DNA from: Pedococcus sp031456495
GTDB taxonomy: Bacteria > Actinomycetota > Actinomycetes > Actinomycetales > Dermatophilaceae
Length of the DNA: 64,000 bases
Assembly: GCF_031456495.1 (NCBI RefSeq)
Contig: NZ_JAVDUW010000001.1
Span: forward strand, 1,364,001 to 1,428,000
Direction of reading: 5' to 3'
The translations under genes were made by a program, and so were the position numbers. This document shows positions 8,335-17,555 of this stretch, in pieces (the first letter of the stretch is position 1; every line of letters starts with the position of its first letter). A model generated the notes under the pieces. That model saw nothing but the letters and a program-made list of their open reading frames with translations. It was not told the origin of the DNA and made no database searches.

Positions 8335-9396
8335 GTGGACACCACCGCCGACCCCGAGCAGGCCCCCGACCGCCTCGCCGACCGCGAGGGCCGGGTGCCG
8401 ACCGCCCCCTCCCCCGACCCGCACCGCTCGCTGCCGTGGCCCGGCCTCGCCCTCGCCGTCGGCGTGGCCGCGGTGGCCGTCCTGCTGCAGCACGCGGTGG
8501 CCGGCCTGAGCCCGTTGCTCCTCGCGGTCCTCGCCGGCGCCGTGCTGTCGAACACCCGCGCCGTCCCGGCGTCGCTCGGCCCGGGGCTGCAGGTCGCCTC
8601 GCGGCGGCTGCTGCGGGCCGGGATCGTGCTGCTCGGTCTCCAGCTCTCGCTCGGTGACATCGCCGCCCTGGGCGGCGGGACCATCGCCGTCGTGGTGGCC
8701 GTGGTCGTGCTCGGTATCACCGGCACCCTGGCCCTCGGCCGGTGGCTGCGGGTGCCACCCGCCCTGCGGCTGCTCATCGCCACCGGCTTCTCGATCTGCG
8801 GGGCCGCGGCGGTGGCGGCGATGGAGGACACGGCCGACGCCGACGAGGAGGAGGTCGCGACCGCCGTGGGGATGGTGGTGCTCTTCGGGACGGTGATGAT
8901 CGCCGTGGTTCCGGCGGTGACCGGCCTCTGGGGGCTCGGCCCGCAGACGGCCGGACTCGTCGCGGGCGCGTCGATCCACGAGGTGGCGCAGGTGGTGGCC
9001 GCCGCGGGTGTCATCGGCAGTGGCGCGCTCAAGGTGGCCGTCGTGACCAAGCTGGGCCGGGTGCTGATGCTGGCGCCGGTGATCCTGGTCGTCGGCTCGC
9101 TGCGTCGCCGAGGCACTGCCCGCGACGCTGCCACGCGCCCGCCGCTCCTCCCGTTCTTCGTCGTCGGCTTCCTCGCCGCCGTCGTCCTGCGCAGCACCGT
9201 GCAGCTCGAGCCCGCCCTGCTGACCGGCGCCGCGACGCTGCAGACCCTGCTGCTGGCCGCGGCGATGTTCGCCCTGGGCTGCGGCGTCCGGTTCGACAAG
9301 GTCCGGGACATGGGCGCACGACCGCTGGTGCTGGGCACCCTGTCCACGGTGTGGGTCCTCGGGGTCGCGTGCGCGGGGGTCGCCCTCACCCGGTGA
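8335..9396 (+). CDS. YeiH-family (UPF0324) membrane transporter
   Basis: About 353 residues from GTG 8335. An ATG at 8275 would place the start inside the operator, so the shorter form is preferred; GGTGG is a weak Shine-Dalgarno. Typical family features are LLAVLAGAVLSN, LLRAGIVLLGLQLSL, GFSICGAAAVAA and GASIHEVAQVVAAAG, spread over about 9-10 membrane helices. Family members are implicated in sulfonate or sulfite-like anion transport in some bacteria; the substrate is not established here. Controlled most likely by the divergent LysR protein. Confidence 0.85.
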   Translation: MDTTADPEQAPDRLADREGRVPTAPSPDPHRSLPWPGLALAVGVAAVAVLLQHAVAGLSPLLLAVLAGAVLSNTRAVPASLGPGLQVASRRLLRAGIVLLGLQLSLGDIAALGGGTIAVVVAVVVLGITGTLALGRWLRVPPALRLLIATGFSICGAAAVAAMEDTADADEEEVATAVGMVVLFGTVMIAVVPAVTGLWGLGPQTAGLVAGASIHEVAQVVAAAGVIGSGALKVAVVTKLGRVLMLAPVILVVGSLRRRGTARDAATRPPLLPFFVVGFLAAVVLRSTVQLEPALLTGAATLQTLLLAAAMFALGCGVRFDKVRDMGARPLVLGTLSTVWVLGVACAGVALTR

Positions 9397-9500
9397 TGCT
9401 CGGGGCTCGTCCTCACCCGGTGACGCGAGGGGCCGCCCGCGAGCCGGCCGGACTTCTCTCCCGCGGGCGGATCCGGTCGCCCCGACTTACCGTTCCAGAC

Positions 9501-11714
9501 ATGGACCTTCGGGCGTCGATCGCCGCAGTCGCGTCCGCGCCCACCCTCCTCGAGGGCATGCGGGCCGCGGACGACCTCGCGTGCGCCGCAGCGTCGGCCG
9601 GCAGTGACGCGGTACCGACCCTGCGGTCCACGGTCCGGGGAGCCGACCCGCTCACGGCCATCGCAGCCGTGCACGCGCTCGGCGCCTGCGCCGACACGAC
9701 CGCGGGCGAGGCCCTCACCGAACTCCTCGGTGACGAGCGACCCCACGTCGCGGAGCACGCCCTCGACGCCCTACGCCTCGTGCCAGTCGTCGACCGCGCA
9801 CTGCCCACGCTCGTGCGCAGGTGCGCCGGCGGCGGCTTCCCCGGGATGCTCGCCCAGCGCACCCTCGAGCACTGGGCGGTGCAGGACCCCGACCGGGTGC
9901 GGGCCGCCCTGGTGGCAGGCCTCGCTGCGGCGTCCGACGTGGAGGAGCAGGCGCGGCTCGTCGAGACCGTCGGTCTCGTCCCCGGGACTGCCTCGTCGCG
10001 GCTGCTGACCGGCTTCGCCTCGGGCGAGGTCGAGCAGCCCGTCGTGGTCCGCCGGGCAGCGCTCGCGGCCCTCGGCGAGGGACCGGCAGCGGACCCCGGC
10101 GCCGAGGAGCTGCTGCTGTCCTACTCGCGGTGCGTCGGACCACTCGCCGAGACCGCCCGTCTCGCCCTGCACGACCTCTTCCCCGGTCCGGACGCGCTCG
10201 TCCCGGACGCGCCCGCGGTCGCGCAGCTGTTCCTCCACGCGGACGTCGACGGACAGCTCCACCAGTCCGGTCGTGGCGACACCGGCGGCATCGCCACGCT
10301 GCTCGTCCAGCTCGGCGACGCCCTCGTCCGCCAGCGGCCCCACGGGGCGCGGGTCCTGACGATCTCCCGCACGCACGCCGACCTCGCGCACTACCCCCTC
10401 GGCCGCGGCCAGGCGACGCTCGGGGCCCCCGGTGCGGCCACCGGTCACCGCGACCTCGGGCTGCGCGACCCCGGCCACCACTACGCCGGCGTCCCCCTCG
10501 CGGGGTCCCCCCAGGGCATCGCCCGGGCGTGGCCGGCGCGGGTCGCCGCGCGACGCGGCATACGGCGCATCCTGCGTGCCGCGGGCAGGGTGGACGCCAT
10601 CCACCTGCGGATGGCCGACGTCGGCTCGATGGCCGCGGCCGAGCCCGCCCGGGAGCTGGGGGTGCCGTTCGTGCTGACCGCGGCACCGGACCCGCAGGCC
10701 CTCATCGAGGCGCGGGACACCGCGGGCACGCTGACGCGGGACGGCTTCGGGGAGGCCGACCTCGTCGAGCACCTGTGGTTCCGCGACCGCCTCCTGCGGG
10801 ACCTCGCCGCCGATGCCGCCCACGTGGTCGTCCTCCCGCGGCTCGAGGTCGCCGGTGACCTGCAGCGCCTCCTCGGGATCGACCTGTCGGGGGGCGCCGT
10901 GCCGGTCTCGGTCGTCGGCGAGGGCATCGACCTCACCAGCGTCGACCGGGCCGTGCGCGAGGTCGCCGAGCCAGCACTGCGCACCCGGGGCACAGCCACC
11001 GCGCTGGCCCAGCTCGACGACCTGCTCGCCGCCCTGCCGCCCGGGCGTCGCGCCCTGCCGGTCGCGGTCTCGGTCGGGCGGCTCAGCCCCGTGAAGGGGA
11101 TGGCCACCCTGGTCCGCGCGTGGGCCGAGGACGACCAGCTGCGCGAGCGCTGCAACCTGCTCGTCGTCGGCGGCGACCTCGACGAGCCCAGCGACGACGA
11201 GGCTGCCGAGCTGGCCCGGGTCGCCGACGTCGTCGACCTCGACCGCGCCGCCTCGCAGGGCCTCCTGCTGGCCGGCCACCGCCCCAACTCCACGACCGCC
11301 GCGTGGCTGGCCGCGGTCCGCCGGGGCGACCCGGCCTCAGGGCGCCCGCCGGGCGTGTACGTCAGCGCCAGCCTCAAGGAGGAGTTCGGCATCGCGATCC
11401 TCGAGGCCATGGGCGTCGGTCTCGTCGTGGTCGCGCCCGACGGCGGCGGTCCGGCGACCTACGTCGCGGACGGGGAGACCGGGTTCCTCGTCGACACGTC
11501 CTCGCCCGCCGCGCTCGTGGTGGGCGTCCACGCAGCCCTCGACCTCGCCGCCGTCGACGGGGCCGAGGAGCGGGCCAGCAGGTCCCGCGCCATGGTGCGC
11601 AGCCGGTTCGGCATCGACGCGATGGCCGCGGCACTGGCCGACGTCTACGACGACGTCGCGCGGGGCAGCGGTGCCCACGTGGCCGCACGGCGGGTCGTGG
11701 AGGACGTGTCGTGA
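9501..11714 (+). CDS. HEAT-repeat N-terminus fused to a GT4-like glycosyltransferase
   Basis: 737 residues. Residues 1 to about 225 are short helical repeats (AIAAVHALGACAD, AGEALTELLGDERPHVAEHALDALRLV, VVVRRAALAALGEG) resembling HEAT/PBS-lyase repeats. From about residue 230 a GT-B fold glycosyltransferase of the sucrose-synthase/phosphate-synthase type follows: HADVDGQLHQSGRGDTGGIATLLVQLGDAL, VSVGRLSPVKG, and the donor-site EX7E in KEEFGIAILEAMG (near residues 627-635). TACCGT ends 7 bases before the ATG, suggesting a leaderless transcript. The stop overlaps the next gene (GTGA). The sugar and acceptor are unknown. Confidence 0.85.
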   Translation: MDLRASIAAVASAPTLLEGMRAADDLACAAASAGSDAVPTLRSTVRGADPLTAIAAVHALGACADTTAGEALTELLGDERPHVAEHALDALRLVPVVDRALPTLVRRCAGGGFPGMLAQRTLEHWAVQDPDRVRAALVAGLAAASDVEEQARLVETVGLVPGTASSRLLTGFASGEVEQPVVVRRAALAALGEGPAADPGAEELLLSYSRCVGPLAETARLALHDLFPGPDALVPDAPAVAQLFLHADVDGQLHQSGRGDTGGIATLLVQLGDALVRQRPHGARVLTISRTHADLAHYPLGRGQATLGAPGAATGHRDLGLRDPGHHYAGVPLAGSPQGIARAWPARVAARRGIRRILRAAGRVDAIHLRMADVGSMAAAEPARELGVPFVLTAAPDPQALIEARDTAGTLTRDGFGEADLVEHLWFRDRLLRDLAADAAHVVVLPRLEVAGDLQRLLGIDLSGGAVPVSVVGEGIDLTSVDRAVREVAEPALRTRGTATALAQLDDLLAALPPGRRALPVAVSVGRLSPVKGMATLVRAWAEDDQLRERCNLLVVGGDLDEPSDDEAAELARVADVVDLDRAASQGLLLAGHRPNSTTAAWLAAVRRGDPASGRPPGVYVSASLKEEFGIAILEAMGVGLVVVAPDGGGPATYVADGETGFLVDTSSPAALVVGVHAALDLAAVDGAEERASRSRAMVRSRFGIDAMAAALADVYDDVARGSGAHVAARRVVEDVS

Positions 11715-13036
11715 CGCTGCTCGTGGTCAGCCCCGACTACGCCTCGCACCTCTACCCCCTCGCCACCCTCGCCACGGCTTGGCGCGACGCCGGCGAGCGG
11801 GTCGTCGTGGCGACCGGGCCCGCGACCGACGCGCTCGTCCGCGGGTTCGGCTACGAGCGGGAGCACCTGCAGCTCGGCCGCGGCTCGAACCCCGGGGTCA
11901 TCCGGGCCGAGGAGCAGCCGCCCGGCGAGGACGACGCGCTGCGCGGGTTCTTCGACGCCACCCGCCGCGGCGCGGTCGAAGCCCTGACCTTCCAGGCCTC
12001 CGCCCGGCGCGACGACCTGCTGTGGAACCCGGTCGGGGTCGGCCGGGCCGTGCAGGAGGTCGTCGACCGGGTCCGTCCCGACGCCGTCGTCGTGGACCAC
12101 CTCGCCTTCGGCGCCCGGCTGGGGCTGACCGCCGCCGGCGTCGCGTACACCGACGTGGTGCTGGGCCACCCGTCTGCCCTGGTCGTCGGGGACCGTGAGG
12201 TCTACGGCTGCCCCGAGGACTGGCCGACCGCCTTCTCCCCCGACCCCGACGGCCTCGCGCGGCTGCGGCGGCTGTGCGAGCAGGTGCGGGACGAGTTCAC
12301 CGGCCAGTGGAACGACGCCCTGGCCCAGCTCGACCCGGGCGCGGCCGCGAGCTCGGACGCCTTCGCCGAGACCGGCGACGTCCTGCTCCTCAACTATCCC
12401 GAGGAGCTGCACGACCCGCGACGGACCGCACTGCTGCCGCGGCATGAGTTCCTCGGGTCGTGCGTCCGCGAGGAGCCGCGCGACGAGGAGGTCGACGTGT
12501 GGCTCGCCGGCAGCGACCACCCGGTCGTCTACGTCAGCCTCGGCAGCTTCCTCTCGGCCCGCAGCGACGTCCTCGCCCGCATCGTCGACGCCCTGCGCGG
12601 CCTCGACGTCCGCGTCGCCCTGGCCCACGGCTCCACCCCGCGCGCCGTCCTCGGACCCCTGCCCGGCGCCTGGCTCGTCCGCGAGTCTCTCCCCCAGGTG
12701 ACGCTCCTGCAGCAGGCGGCGGTCGCCGTGACCCACGGCGGCAACAACAGCGTGACCGAGGCGCTCACCGCCGGGGTGCCCCTGCTCGTCCTGCCCCTGT
12801 CCACCGACCAGTTCTCCGGGGCCGCCGCGATCGAGCGGCACGGCCTCGGCGAGGTCCTGGACCCGAACGCCGCAGGAGCCGGGGCCCTCCGCGAAGCCGT
12901 CTCCCGGCTGCTCGAGGGGACGACCGGGGAGGACCCGGGTCGCACGCTGCTGAGGGAGCTGGCCACGTCGCTGCGCGAACGCCCGGGTCCCCTCCGCGCG
13001 TGGGACGCGCTCGGCGAGCGCCTGCCCGCGTCCTAG
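11711..13036 (+). CDS. GT1 (MGT/UGT-type) glycosyltransferase
   Basis: 441 residues, starting at a GTG that overlaps the stop of the HEAT-glycosyltransferase by 4 bases, so the two are translationally coupled. The N-terminal domain has SPDYASHLYPLATLATAWRD (acceptor side). The C-terminal nucleotide-sugar site has VYVSLGSFLSAR, ESLPQVTLLQQAAVAVTHGG and STDQFSGAAAIERHGLG. Such enzymes transfer sugars to small or lipid acceptors. The pair presumably acts in one glycosylation pathway. They end facing the flagellar island, but a role in flagellin glycosylation is only a guess. Confidence 0.87.
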   Translation: MTLLVVSPDYASHLYPLATLATAWRDAGERVVVATGPATDALVRGFGYEREHLQLGRGSNPGVIRAEEQPPGEDDALRGFFDATRRGAVEALTFQASARRDDLLWNPVGVGRAVQEVVDRVRPDAVVVDHLAFGARLGLTAAGVAYTDVVLGHPSALVVGDREVYGCPEDWPTAFSPDPDGLARLRRLCEQVRDEFTGQWNDALAQLDPGAAASSDAFAETGDVLLLNYPEELHDPRRTALLPRHEFLGSCVREEPRDEEVDVWLAGSDHPVVYVSLGSFLSARSDVLARIVDALRGLDVRVALAHGSTPRAVLGPLPGAWLVRESLPQVTLLQQAAVAVTHGGNNSVTEALTAGVPLLVLPLSTDQFSGAAAIERHGLGEVLDPNAAGAGALREAVSRLLEGTTGEDPGRTLLRELATSLRERPGPLRAWDALGERLPAS

Positions 13037-13076
13037 TCGCGCTCCGCGGACGGCGGGCGCCGCGCGACCAGGGGAC

Positions 13077-13529
13077 TCAGCCGGCCGGTGTCCCGGCTGT
13101 GTCGTCGACGCGTGCCGGCTCGGCCTGTGCCGGGTCGTGTGCCGGGTCGTATGCCGGGTCGTGTGCCGAGTCGGCGGCGGGGTCACCGGCTGACGGGGCT
13201 GAGAGGTCGGCCGACGTGCCGTCCACGCCGGCGGACCCACCACCCACGGTGGACAGCACGAGCGCGACGCCACCGGTGGCGAACGCCCACGCGCAGCCGA
13301 ACCGCACGAGGGCGTCGTGGGCGGAGAGCTCGCCCCTGGCGACGAGGTAGACGGCGGGGCCGGTGAGGAGCACGGCGAGGACGACCGCGGCCCGGAAGCC
13401 GGACGGGCGGGACCCCGCCTGCGACGCGGCAGTCGCCGCCGCAGGTGCCGAGACAGCGGCGGGGGCGGGCCGACTGGCAGGCCCGGCGGCGGGGCGGGCG
13501 GGCGTACCGGGTGCGGCAGTCGTCGTCAC
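13077..13529 (-). CDS. Small two-helix membrane protein at the end of the flhA transcript
   Basis: 150 residues. The GTG start at 13529 lies one base after the flhA stop, so the gene is probably coupled to flhA. An Ala/Pro-rich N-terminal tail is followed by two hydrophobic segments (GFRAAVVLAVLLTGPAVYLVA and ALVRFGCAWAFATGGVALVL) and an acidic C-terminal tail containing HDPA/YDPA tetrapeptide repeats. No family recognised. Its position argues for a role with the flagellar export gate or simply read-through expression; the sequence does not decide. Confidence 0.65.
   Translation of the reverse strand: MTTTAAPGTPARPAAGPASRPAPAAVSAPAAATAASQAGSRPSGFRAAVVLAVLLTGPAVYLVARGELSAHDALVRFGCAWAFATGGVALVLSTVGGGSAGVDGTSADLSAPSAGDPAADSAHDPAYDPAHDPAQAEPARVDDTAGTPAG
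13126..13173. repeat. Four 12-base tandem repeats
   Basis: TGTGCCGGGTCG is repeated four times with one or two changes. In the minus-strand gene at 13077-13529 it encodes HDPA/YDPA units. The third unit starts TATGCC, creating one copy of the GTATGCC 7-mer. Confidence 0.85.
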
Positions 13530-13530
13530 G

Positions 13531-15582
13531 TCAGGCCGCCGTCACGGTCTCGGCGAGGTCGACGACCCCGGCAGGGGTCAGCCGCAGGTTGCCGCCGAGC
13601 TCGGGGTACGCGAGCACGGCGAGCTGCGGCGCGCCGGGCTCGACGAGGCGGCGCACGGCGCGGCGCAACGGCTGGGCGCAGACGAGGACCGGCAGGACAC
13701 CCCGCTCCTCGGCGACCTGCGACACCCGCAGCGCCTCGGTCGCGAGCCGCTCGGCGAACCACGGGTCGAGGAGCAACTGGCCTCCGCCCTCGCCCGCACG
13801 CAGCGACTCGAGCAGCCGCTGCTCGAGCTGGGGCTCGAAGGTGAGCACGTGCAGCTCCCCGTTCACGGCGTGCGACGCGGCGATCGCGGGACCCAGGGCG
13901 CCGCGCACGGCCTCCACCAGCGCGTCCGGGTCGGTCGACGCACGCGCGCGCAGCGACATCGCCTCGAAGATGCGGACGAGGTCGCGGATGCAGACGCCCT
14001 CCGCGAGCAGCGACTGCAGGCAGCGCTGCACCTCGCCGAGCGCGAGCGGTGTCGGGGTGAGCTCGTCGATGACCGCCGGGTGGGTCGCCCGGACGGTCTC
14101 CACGAGCAGCTTGACGTCCTCGCGCCCGAGCAGGTCGGCGGCGTTCTGCCGGACCATCTCGGCCAGGTGGGTCGTCACGACGGAGGACCGGTCGACCACG
14201 GTGGCGTCGACCTGCTCGGCCCGGCCGCGCTGGTGGATCGGCACCCACTTGGCGTCGAGGCCGAACACCGGCTCTCGGGTGGGCGTGCCCTCGAGCTGCC
14301 CGATCCGGTCGCCGATGGCGAGCACCATCCCGGGCGGGGCCTCGCCACGGGCGACCTCCACGCCGTGGATGCGGATGGCATACGTGTGCCGCGGGAGGTC
14401 GACGTTGTCGCGGGTGCGCACGAGCGGGATGAGGATGCCGAGCTCGTGGGCGAGCTTGCGCCGCAGGGCGCGCACGCGGTCGAGCAGGTCGCCCCCTGCG
14501 CTGGCGTCGACGAGGCCGATGAGGTCGTAGGCCAGCTCGAGCTCGATGGGCTCGACCCGGATGTCGTGCGCGATCGCCTCGGGGCTGTCCGGCGACGGGG
14601 TGGGTGCCGTCGCAGCTGCAGCGGTGGCCGCTGCCGCCTTGTCCTCGGGCTTCGGCAGCTGCCGGGCGATGAGCAGGGCCGCGCCGCCGACGAGCAGGAA
14701 CGGCAGCTTCGGCAGTCCCGGCACGAGCGCGAGACCCATGACCGCCGCACCGGCGAGCTGCACGGCCTGGCGCTGCTGGCCGAACTGGTGCAGCAGGTCG
14801 CTGCCCATGTCCCGCTCGGTCGTGGCCCGGGTGACGATGAGGCCGGTCGACATCGACATGAGCAGCGCGGGGATCTGCGAGACCAGGCCGTCGCCGACGG
14901 ACAGCAGGCTGTACCGGGTGATCGCCTCGGAGAACGGCATGTGGTTCTGCACGACGCCGATCACGAGTCCGCCGACGAGGTTGACCAGCGTGATGACGAT
15001 GGCCGCGATCGCATCGCCCTTGACGAACTTGGACGCACCGTCCATCGCGCCGTAGAAGTCGGCCTCGGACGAGACCTCGGCGCGGCGGCGACGCGCCTCG
15101 TCCTCGTCGATGAGGCCCGAGTTGAGGTCGGCGTCGATCGCCATCTGCTTGCCGGGCATCGCGTCGAGGGTGAAGCGGGCGGCCACCTCGGCCACGCGCC
15201 CGGCACCGTTGGTGATGACGACGAACTGGATGACGATGAGGATGACGAAGATGACCAGGCCGACGACGATCGAGCCGCCGACGACGAAGTGGCCGAACGC
15301 GTCGATCACCTTGCCCGCGAAGCCGTCGAGCAGCACCAGCCGGGCCGCGCTGACGTTGAGCGCGAGCCGGAACAGCGTGGCGACGAGCAGCAGCGAGGGG
15401 AAGACGGCGAAGTCGAGCGGCTTCTGCACCCGCAGCGCGACGAGCAGGATGAGCACCGAGCCGGTCAGGTTGACCGCGAGCAGCAGGTCGAGCAGCACGC
15501 TCGGCAGCGGCACCACCATCATCACGACGATGCCGACGATCGCCGCGGGGATGCCGATCTGGCCGATCCGGTTGCCGGTCAT
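13531..15582 (-). CDS. flhA: Flagellar export gate protein FlhA
   Basis: 683 residues, the usual length for this type III export component. The N-terminal half has about eight membrane helices with the FHIPEP-family block RVQKPLDFAVFPSLLLVATL and FRLALNVSAARLVLLDG. The cytoplasmic half (from about residue 310) docks substrates and chaperones. A tract rich in Ala/Thr/Pro links the two. The ATG overlaps the stop of a short leader ORF (15579-15629), and a sigma-28-type promoter lies at 15639-15668 inside the end of flhB. So flhA has its own transcript, while the fliM-flhB transcript can also read through. Confidence 0.96.
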   Translation of the reverse strand: MTGNRIGQIGIPAAIVGIVVMMVVPLPSVLLDLLLAVNLTGSVLILLVALRVQKPLDFAVFPSLLLVATLFRLALNVSAARLVLLDGFAGKVIDAFGHFVVGGSIVVGLVIFVILIVIQFVVITNGAGRVAEVAARFTLDAMPGKQMAIDADLNSGLIDEDEARRRRAEVSSEADFYGAMDGASKFVKGDAIAAIVITLVNLVGGLVIGVVQNHMPFSEAITRYSLLSVGDGLVSQIPALLMSMSTGLIVTRATTERDMGSDLLHQFGQQRQAVQLAGAAVMGLALVPGLPKLPFLLVGGAALLIARQLPKPEDKAAAATAAAATAPTPSPDSPEAIAHDIRVEPIELELAYDLIGLVDASAGGDLLDRVRALRRKLAHELGILIPLVRTRDNVDLPRHTYAIRIHGVEVARGEAPPGMVLAIGDRIGQLEGTPTREPVFGLDAKWVPIHQRGRAEQVDATVVDRSSVVTTHLAEMVRQNAADLLGREDVKLLVETVRATHPAVIDELTPTPLALGEVQRCLQSLLAEGVCIRDLVRIFEAMSLRARASTDPDALVEAVRGALGPAIAASHAVNGELHVLTFEPQLEQRLLESLRAGEGGGQLLLDPWFAERLATEALRVSQVAEERGVLPVLVCAQPLRRAVRRLVEPGAPQLAVLAYPELGGNLRLTPAGVVDLAETVTAA

Positions 15583-15629
15583 CGCGCGGTCCGTGTCAGG
15601 GGGGCGGCCGACGGGGTGGCAGGTGTCAT
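15579..15629 (-). CDS. 16-residue leader ORF coupled to flhA
   Basis: Reads MTPATPSAAPLTRTAR and stops with TGA overlapping the flhA ATG (ATGA). Its ATG is 9 bases after the -10 element of the flhA promoter, so the mRNA would start almost at this codon. No Shine-Dalgarno is visible before flhA itself, so translation of this peptide may deliver ribosomes to flhA. It is too short to judge by composition. Confidence 0.45.
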   Translation of the reverse strand: MTPATPSAAPLTRTAR

Positions 15630-15638
15630 GACATCGGT

Positions 15639-15668
15639 CCTATCGGCGCACACGGCGCCCTCCTGAGG
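15639..15668 (-). promoter_or_regulatory. FliA (sigma-28-type) promoter of flhA
   Basis: On the minus strand: CCTCAGG, 14 bases, GCCGATAGG. Identical in both boxes and spacing to the sites before flbD and fliC. It lies over the last codons of flhB. Confidence 0.85.
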
Positions 15669-16785
15669 TGTGGCGGCCGGGATCGGCGAGCTCTCGCCGC
15701 CCGTGCGCTCCCGGGTTGCGGTGGAAGCCGGAGGTGAGGCCGCGGTGGCGCAGGCCCATGAGGAAGACGAAGACGCCGGCCACCGCGTCGTACAGCTCGG
15801 CCGGGATCTCCTGGCCGAGCGCGCAGCTGCGGTAGAGCATCCGCGTGAGCGGCACGTCCTCGACGAGCGGGAGCCGCTTCTGCGCCGCCTCCTCGCGGAT
15901 GCGGGCGGCGACGAGGCCGGCGCCCTTGGCGACCACGCGTGGCGCACCGCGCCCCGGTTCGTATGCCAGCGCGACGGCGACGTGGGTCGGGTTCACCATG
16001 ACGACGTCGGCGGCACCGAGGTCGGCGAGCATCCGGTTGCGGCTCAGCTCGCGCTGCTTGCCGCGCAGGAGGCCCTTGAGCAGTGGGTCGCCCTCGGACA
16101 TCCGGTTCTCGCGCTTGACGTCCTCGCGGCTCATCTTCAGCGACGACCCGACCCGGCGCCGCTCCATGACGTAGTCGGCGGCGGCGAGGACGATCCCGAC
16201 CACCGCGATGGTCCGCAGCACCGACAGCGCCGACTCGGTGGCCGCGGCGGCGGACGCACCGAGTGACCACTGCCCCGCCCCCGTCACCCGGTCGGTGATG
16301 CCGAGCACCGCGCCGTAGGCGACCCAGCCGAACACCACGAGCTTGATGAGGGTCTTGGCGAAGGTCCACGCCGCGTGCGCGCCGACGAGGTTCTTCAGAC
16401 CCTTGGCCGGGTTCAGCGTCTCGAACTTCGGCTTGAACTTGCCCGGGTACACGCGGATCCCGCCCTGCGCGGCATTCGCCACGACGGCCACGACGACCAT
16501 GGTGGCGAGCAGCGGCGCCAGGACGGCCAGCGCGCCGGTCGCGGCGTCGTGCCCGACCTGCATGGCGACGGCGGTGTCCGGGTGGACGATGACCTTCTGC
16601 AGGTCGGCCATGGTGCGGCCGAACCGGTCGACCAGCCCGCGGACGAGGTGCGGCACCACGACGGTGAACGCCAGCACGGACAGCCACGCGCCGAGCTCCT
16701 GGGTGCGCGGGACCTGCCCGTCCCGACGCGCCTTGCGCAGCCGCTGGGCGGTGGGCTTCTCGGTCCGCTGGGACTTGTCGCTCAA
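15640..16785 (-). CDS. flhB: Flagellar export switch protein FlhB
   Basis: 381 residues. Four membrane helices in the N-terminal half follow a basic leader (KSQRTEKPTAQRLRKARRDG). The cytoplasmic domain has the autocleavage motif NPTH at residues 265-268 (VMVNPTHVAVAL). FlhB switches export from hook to filament substrates after self-cleavage between Asn and Pro. The start overlaps the fliR stop (ATGA). The end carries the flhA promoter. Confidence 0.96.
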   Translation of the reverse strand: MSDKSQRTEKPTAQRLRKARRDGQVPRTQELGAWLSVLAFTVVVPHLVRGLVDRFGRTMADLQKVIVHPDTAVAMQVGHDAATGALAVLAPLLATMVVVAVVANAAQGGIRVYPGKFKPKFETLNPAKGLKNLVGAHAAWTFAKTLIKLVVFGWVAYGAVLGITDRVTGAGQWSLGASAAAATESALSVLRTIAVVGIVLAAADYVMERRRVGSSLKMSREDVKRENRMSEGDPLLKGLLRGKQRELSRNRMLADLGAADVVMVNPTHVAVALAYEPGRGAPRVVAKGAGLVAARIREEAAQKRLPLVEDVPLTRMLYRSCALGQEIPAELYDAVAGVFVFLMGLRHRGLTSGFHRNPGAHGRRELADPGRHTSGGRRVRR

Positions 16786-17555
16786 CTGGTCCCCAGCATC
16801 CGGGCGACCGCGCCGACGTCCTGGGCCGCCTGGCCGACGAGCCGGCTCACGGCACCGGGCAGCAGCGCGAAGGCGACACCGCTGAGCGAGACCGCGAGCA
16901 GGATCTTCACGGGGAAGCCGACGGCGAAGATGTTGAGCGTCGGGACGGCCCGGCTGACCAGGCCCAGGGCGAGCTCGGCGAGGAACAGCACCACCATGAC
17001 GGGCGCGGCGATCTCCAGCGCGGCGGTGAGGAAGCGGCCGAGCCCGTCGGTCACGAGCCGGCCCACGTCGCCGAGCGCCATCGGCCGCAGCGGCGCGGTC
17101 CGGAAGCTCGTGACCAGGCCGCGCACCAGCAGCAGGTGACCTCCGGAGGCGAACAGCAGCGTGGTCGCGAGCAGCGCCTGGACCCGGCCGAACATGCTGC
17201 TGGACACGTTCGTCATCGGGTCGTAGAGGCTGCTCAGGGTGAACCCGCTCGCGAGGTCCACGAGCTCGCCCGCCGCCTGCACGGCGCTGAACGCGAGGTA
17301 GACGACGAAGCCCATCGTCGCCCCCACGAGCACCTGGTATGCCGCGCCGCCCAGGAGGCCGGTGAGGTCCAGGGTGGGCCCCTGGCCCCTGAGCCGAGGG
17401 GCGACCAGCAGCGCGACCGCGAAGGACAGGGCGGCCTTGACCCGGGCGGGGACGGCGCGGCTGGAGAACGGCGGGGCGATCGCGAAGAAGGCCGACAGCC
17501 GGACCGTGGCCATGAGGACGACGCCGAGGGTGTCGCCGCCGACGAGCGCCTCCAT
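16782..17555 (-). CDS. fliR: Flagellar export gate protein FliR
   Basis: 257 residues with six or so hydrophobic helices. Recognisable FliR blocks are VRLSAFFAIAPPFSSRAVPARVKAALSFAVAL (split by helices) and FALLPGAVSRL near the end. It forms the FliPQR core of the export channel. It is coupled on both sides: its ATG overlaps the fliQ stop and its stop overlaps the flhB ATG. Confidence 0.93.
   Translation of the reverse strand: MEALVGGDTLGVVLMATVRLSAFFAIAPPFSSRAVPARVKAALSFAVALLVAPRLRGQGPTLDLTGLLGGAAYQVLVGATMGFVVYLAFSAVQAAGELVDLASGFTLSSLYDPMTNVSSSMFGRVQALLATTLLFASGGHLLLVRGLVTSFRTAPLRPMALGDVGRLVTDGLGRFLTAALEIAAPVMVVLFLAELALGLVSRAVPTLNIFAVGFPVKILLAVSLSGVAFALLPGAVSRLVGQAAQDVGAVARMLGTS

Noticed and set aside
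7308..9758. 816-codon minus-strand frame containing the LysR gene
   Set aside because: Only the part from TTG 8240 is LysR. The rest is antisense to the YeiH and HEAT-glycosyltransferase genes and has no conserved sequence.
13126..13173. CRISPR-like array
   Set aside because: Units are 12 bases, contiguous and without spacers; they encode a peptide repeat.
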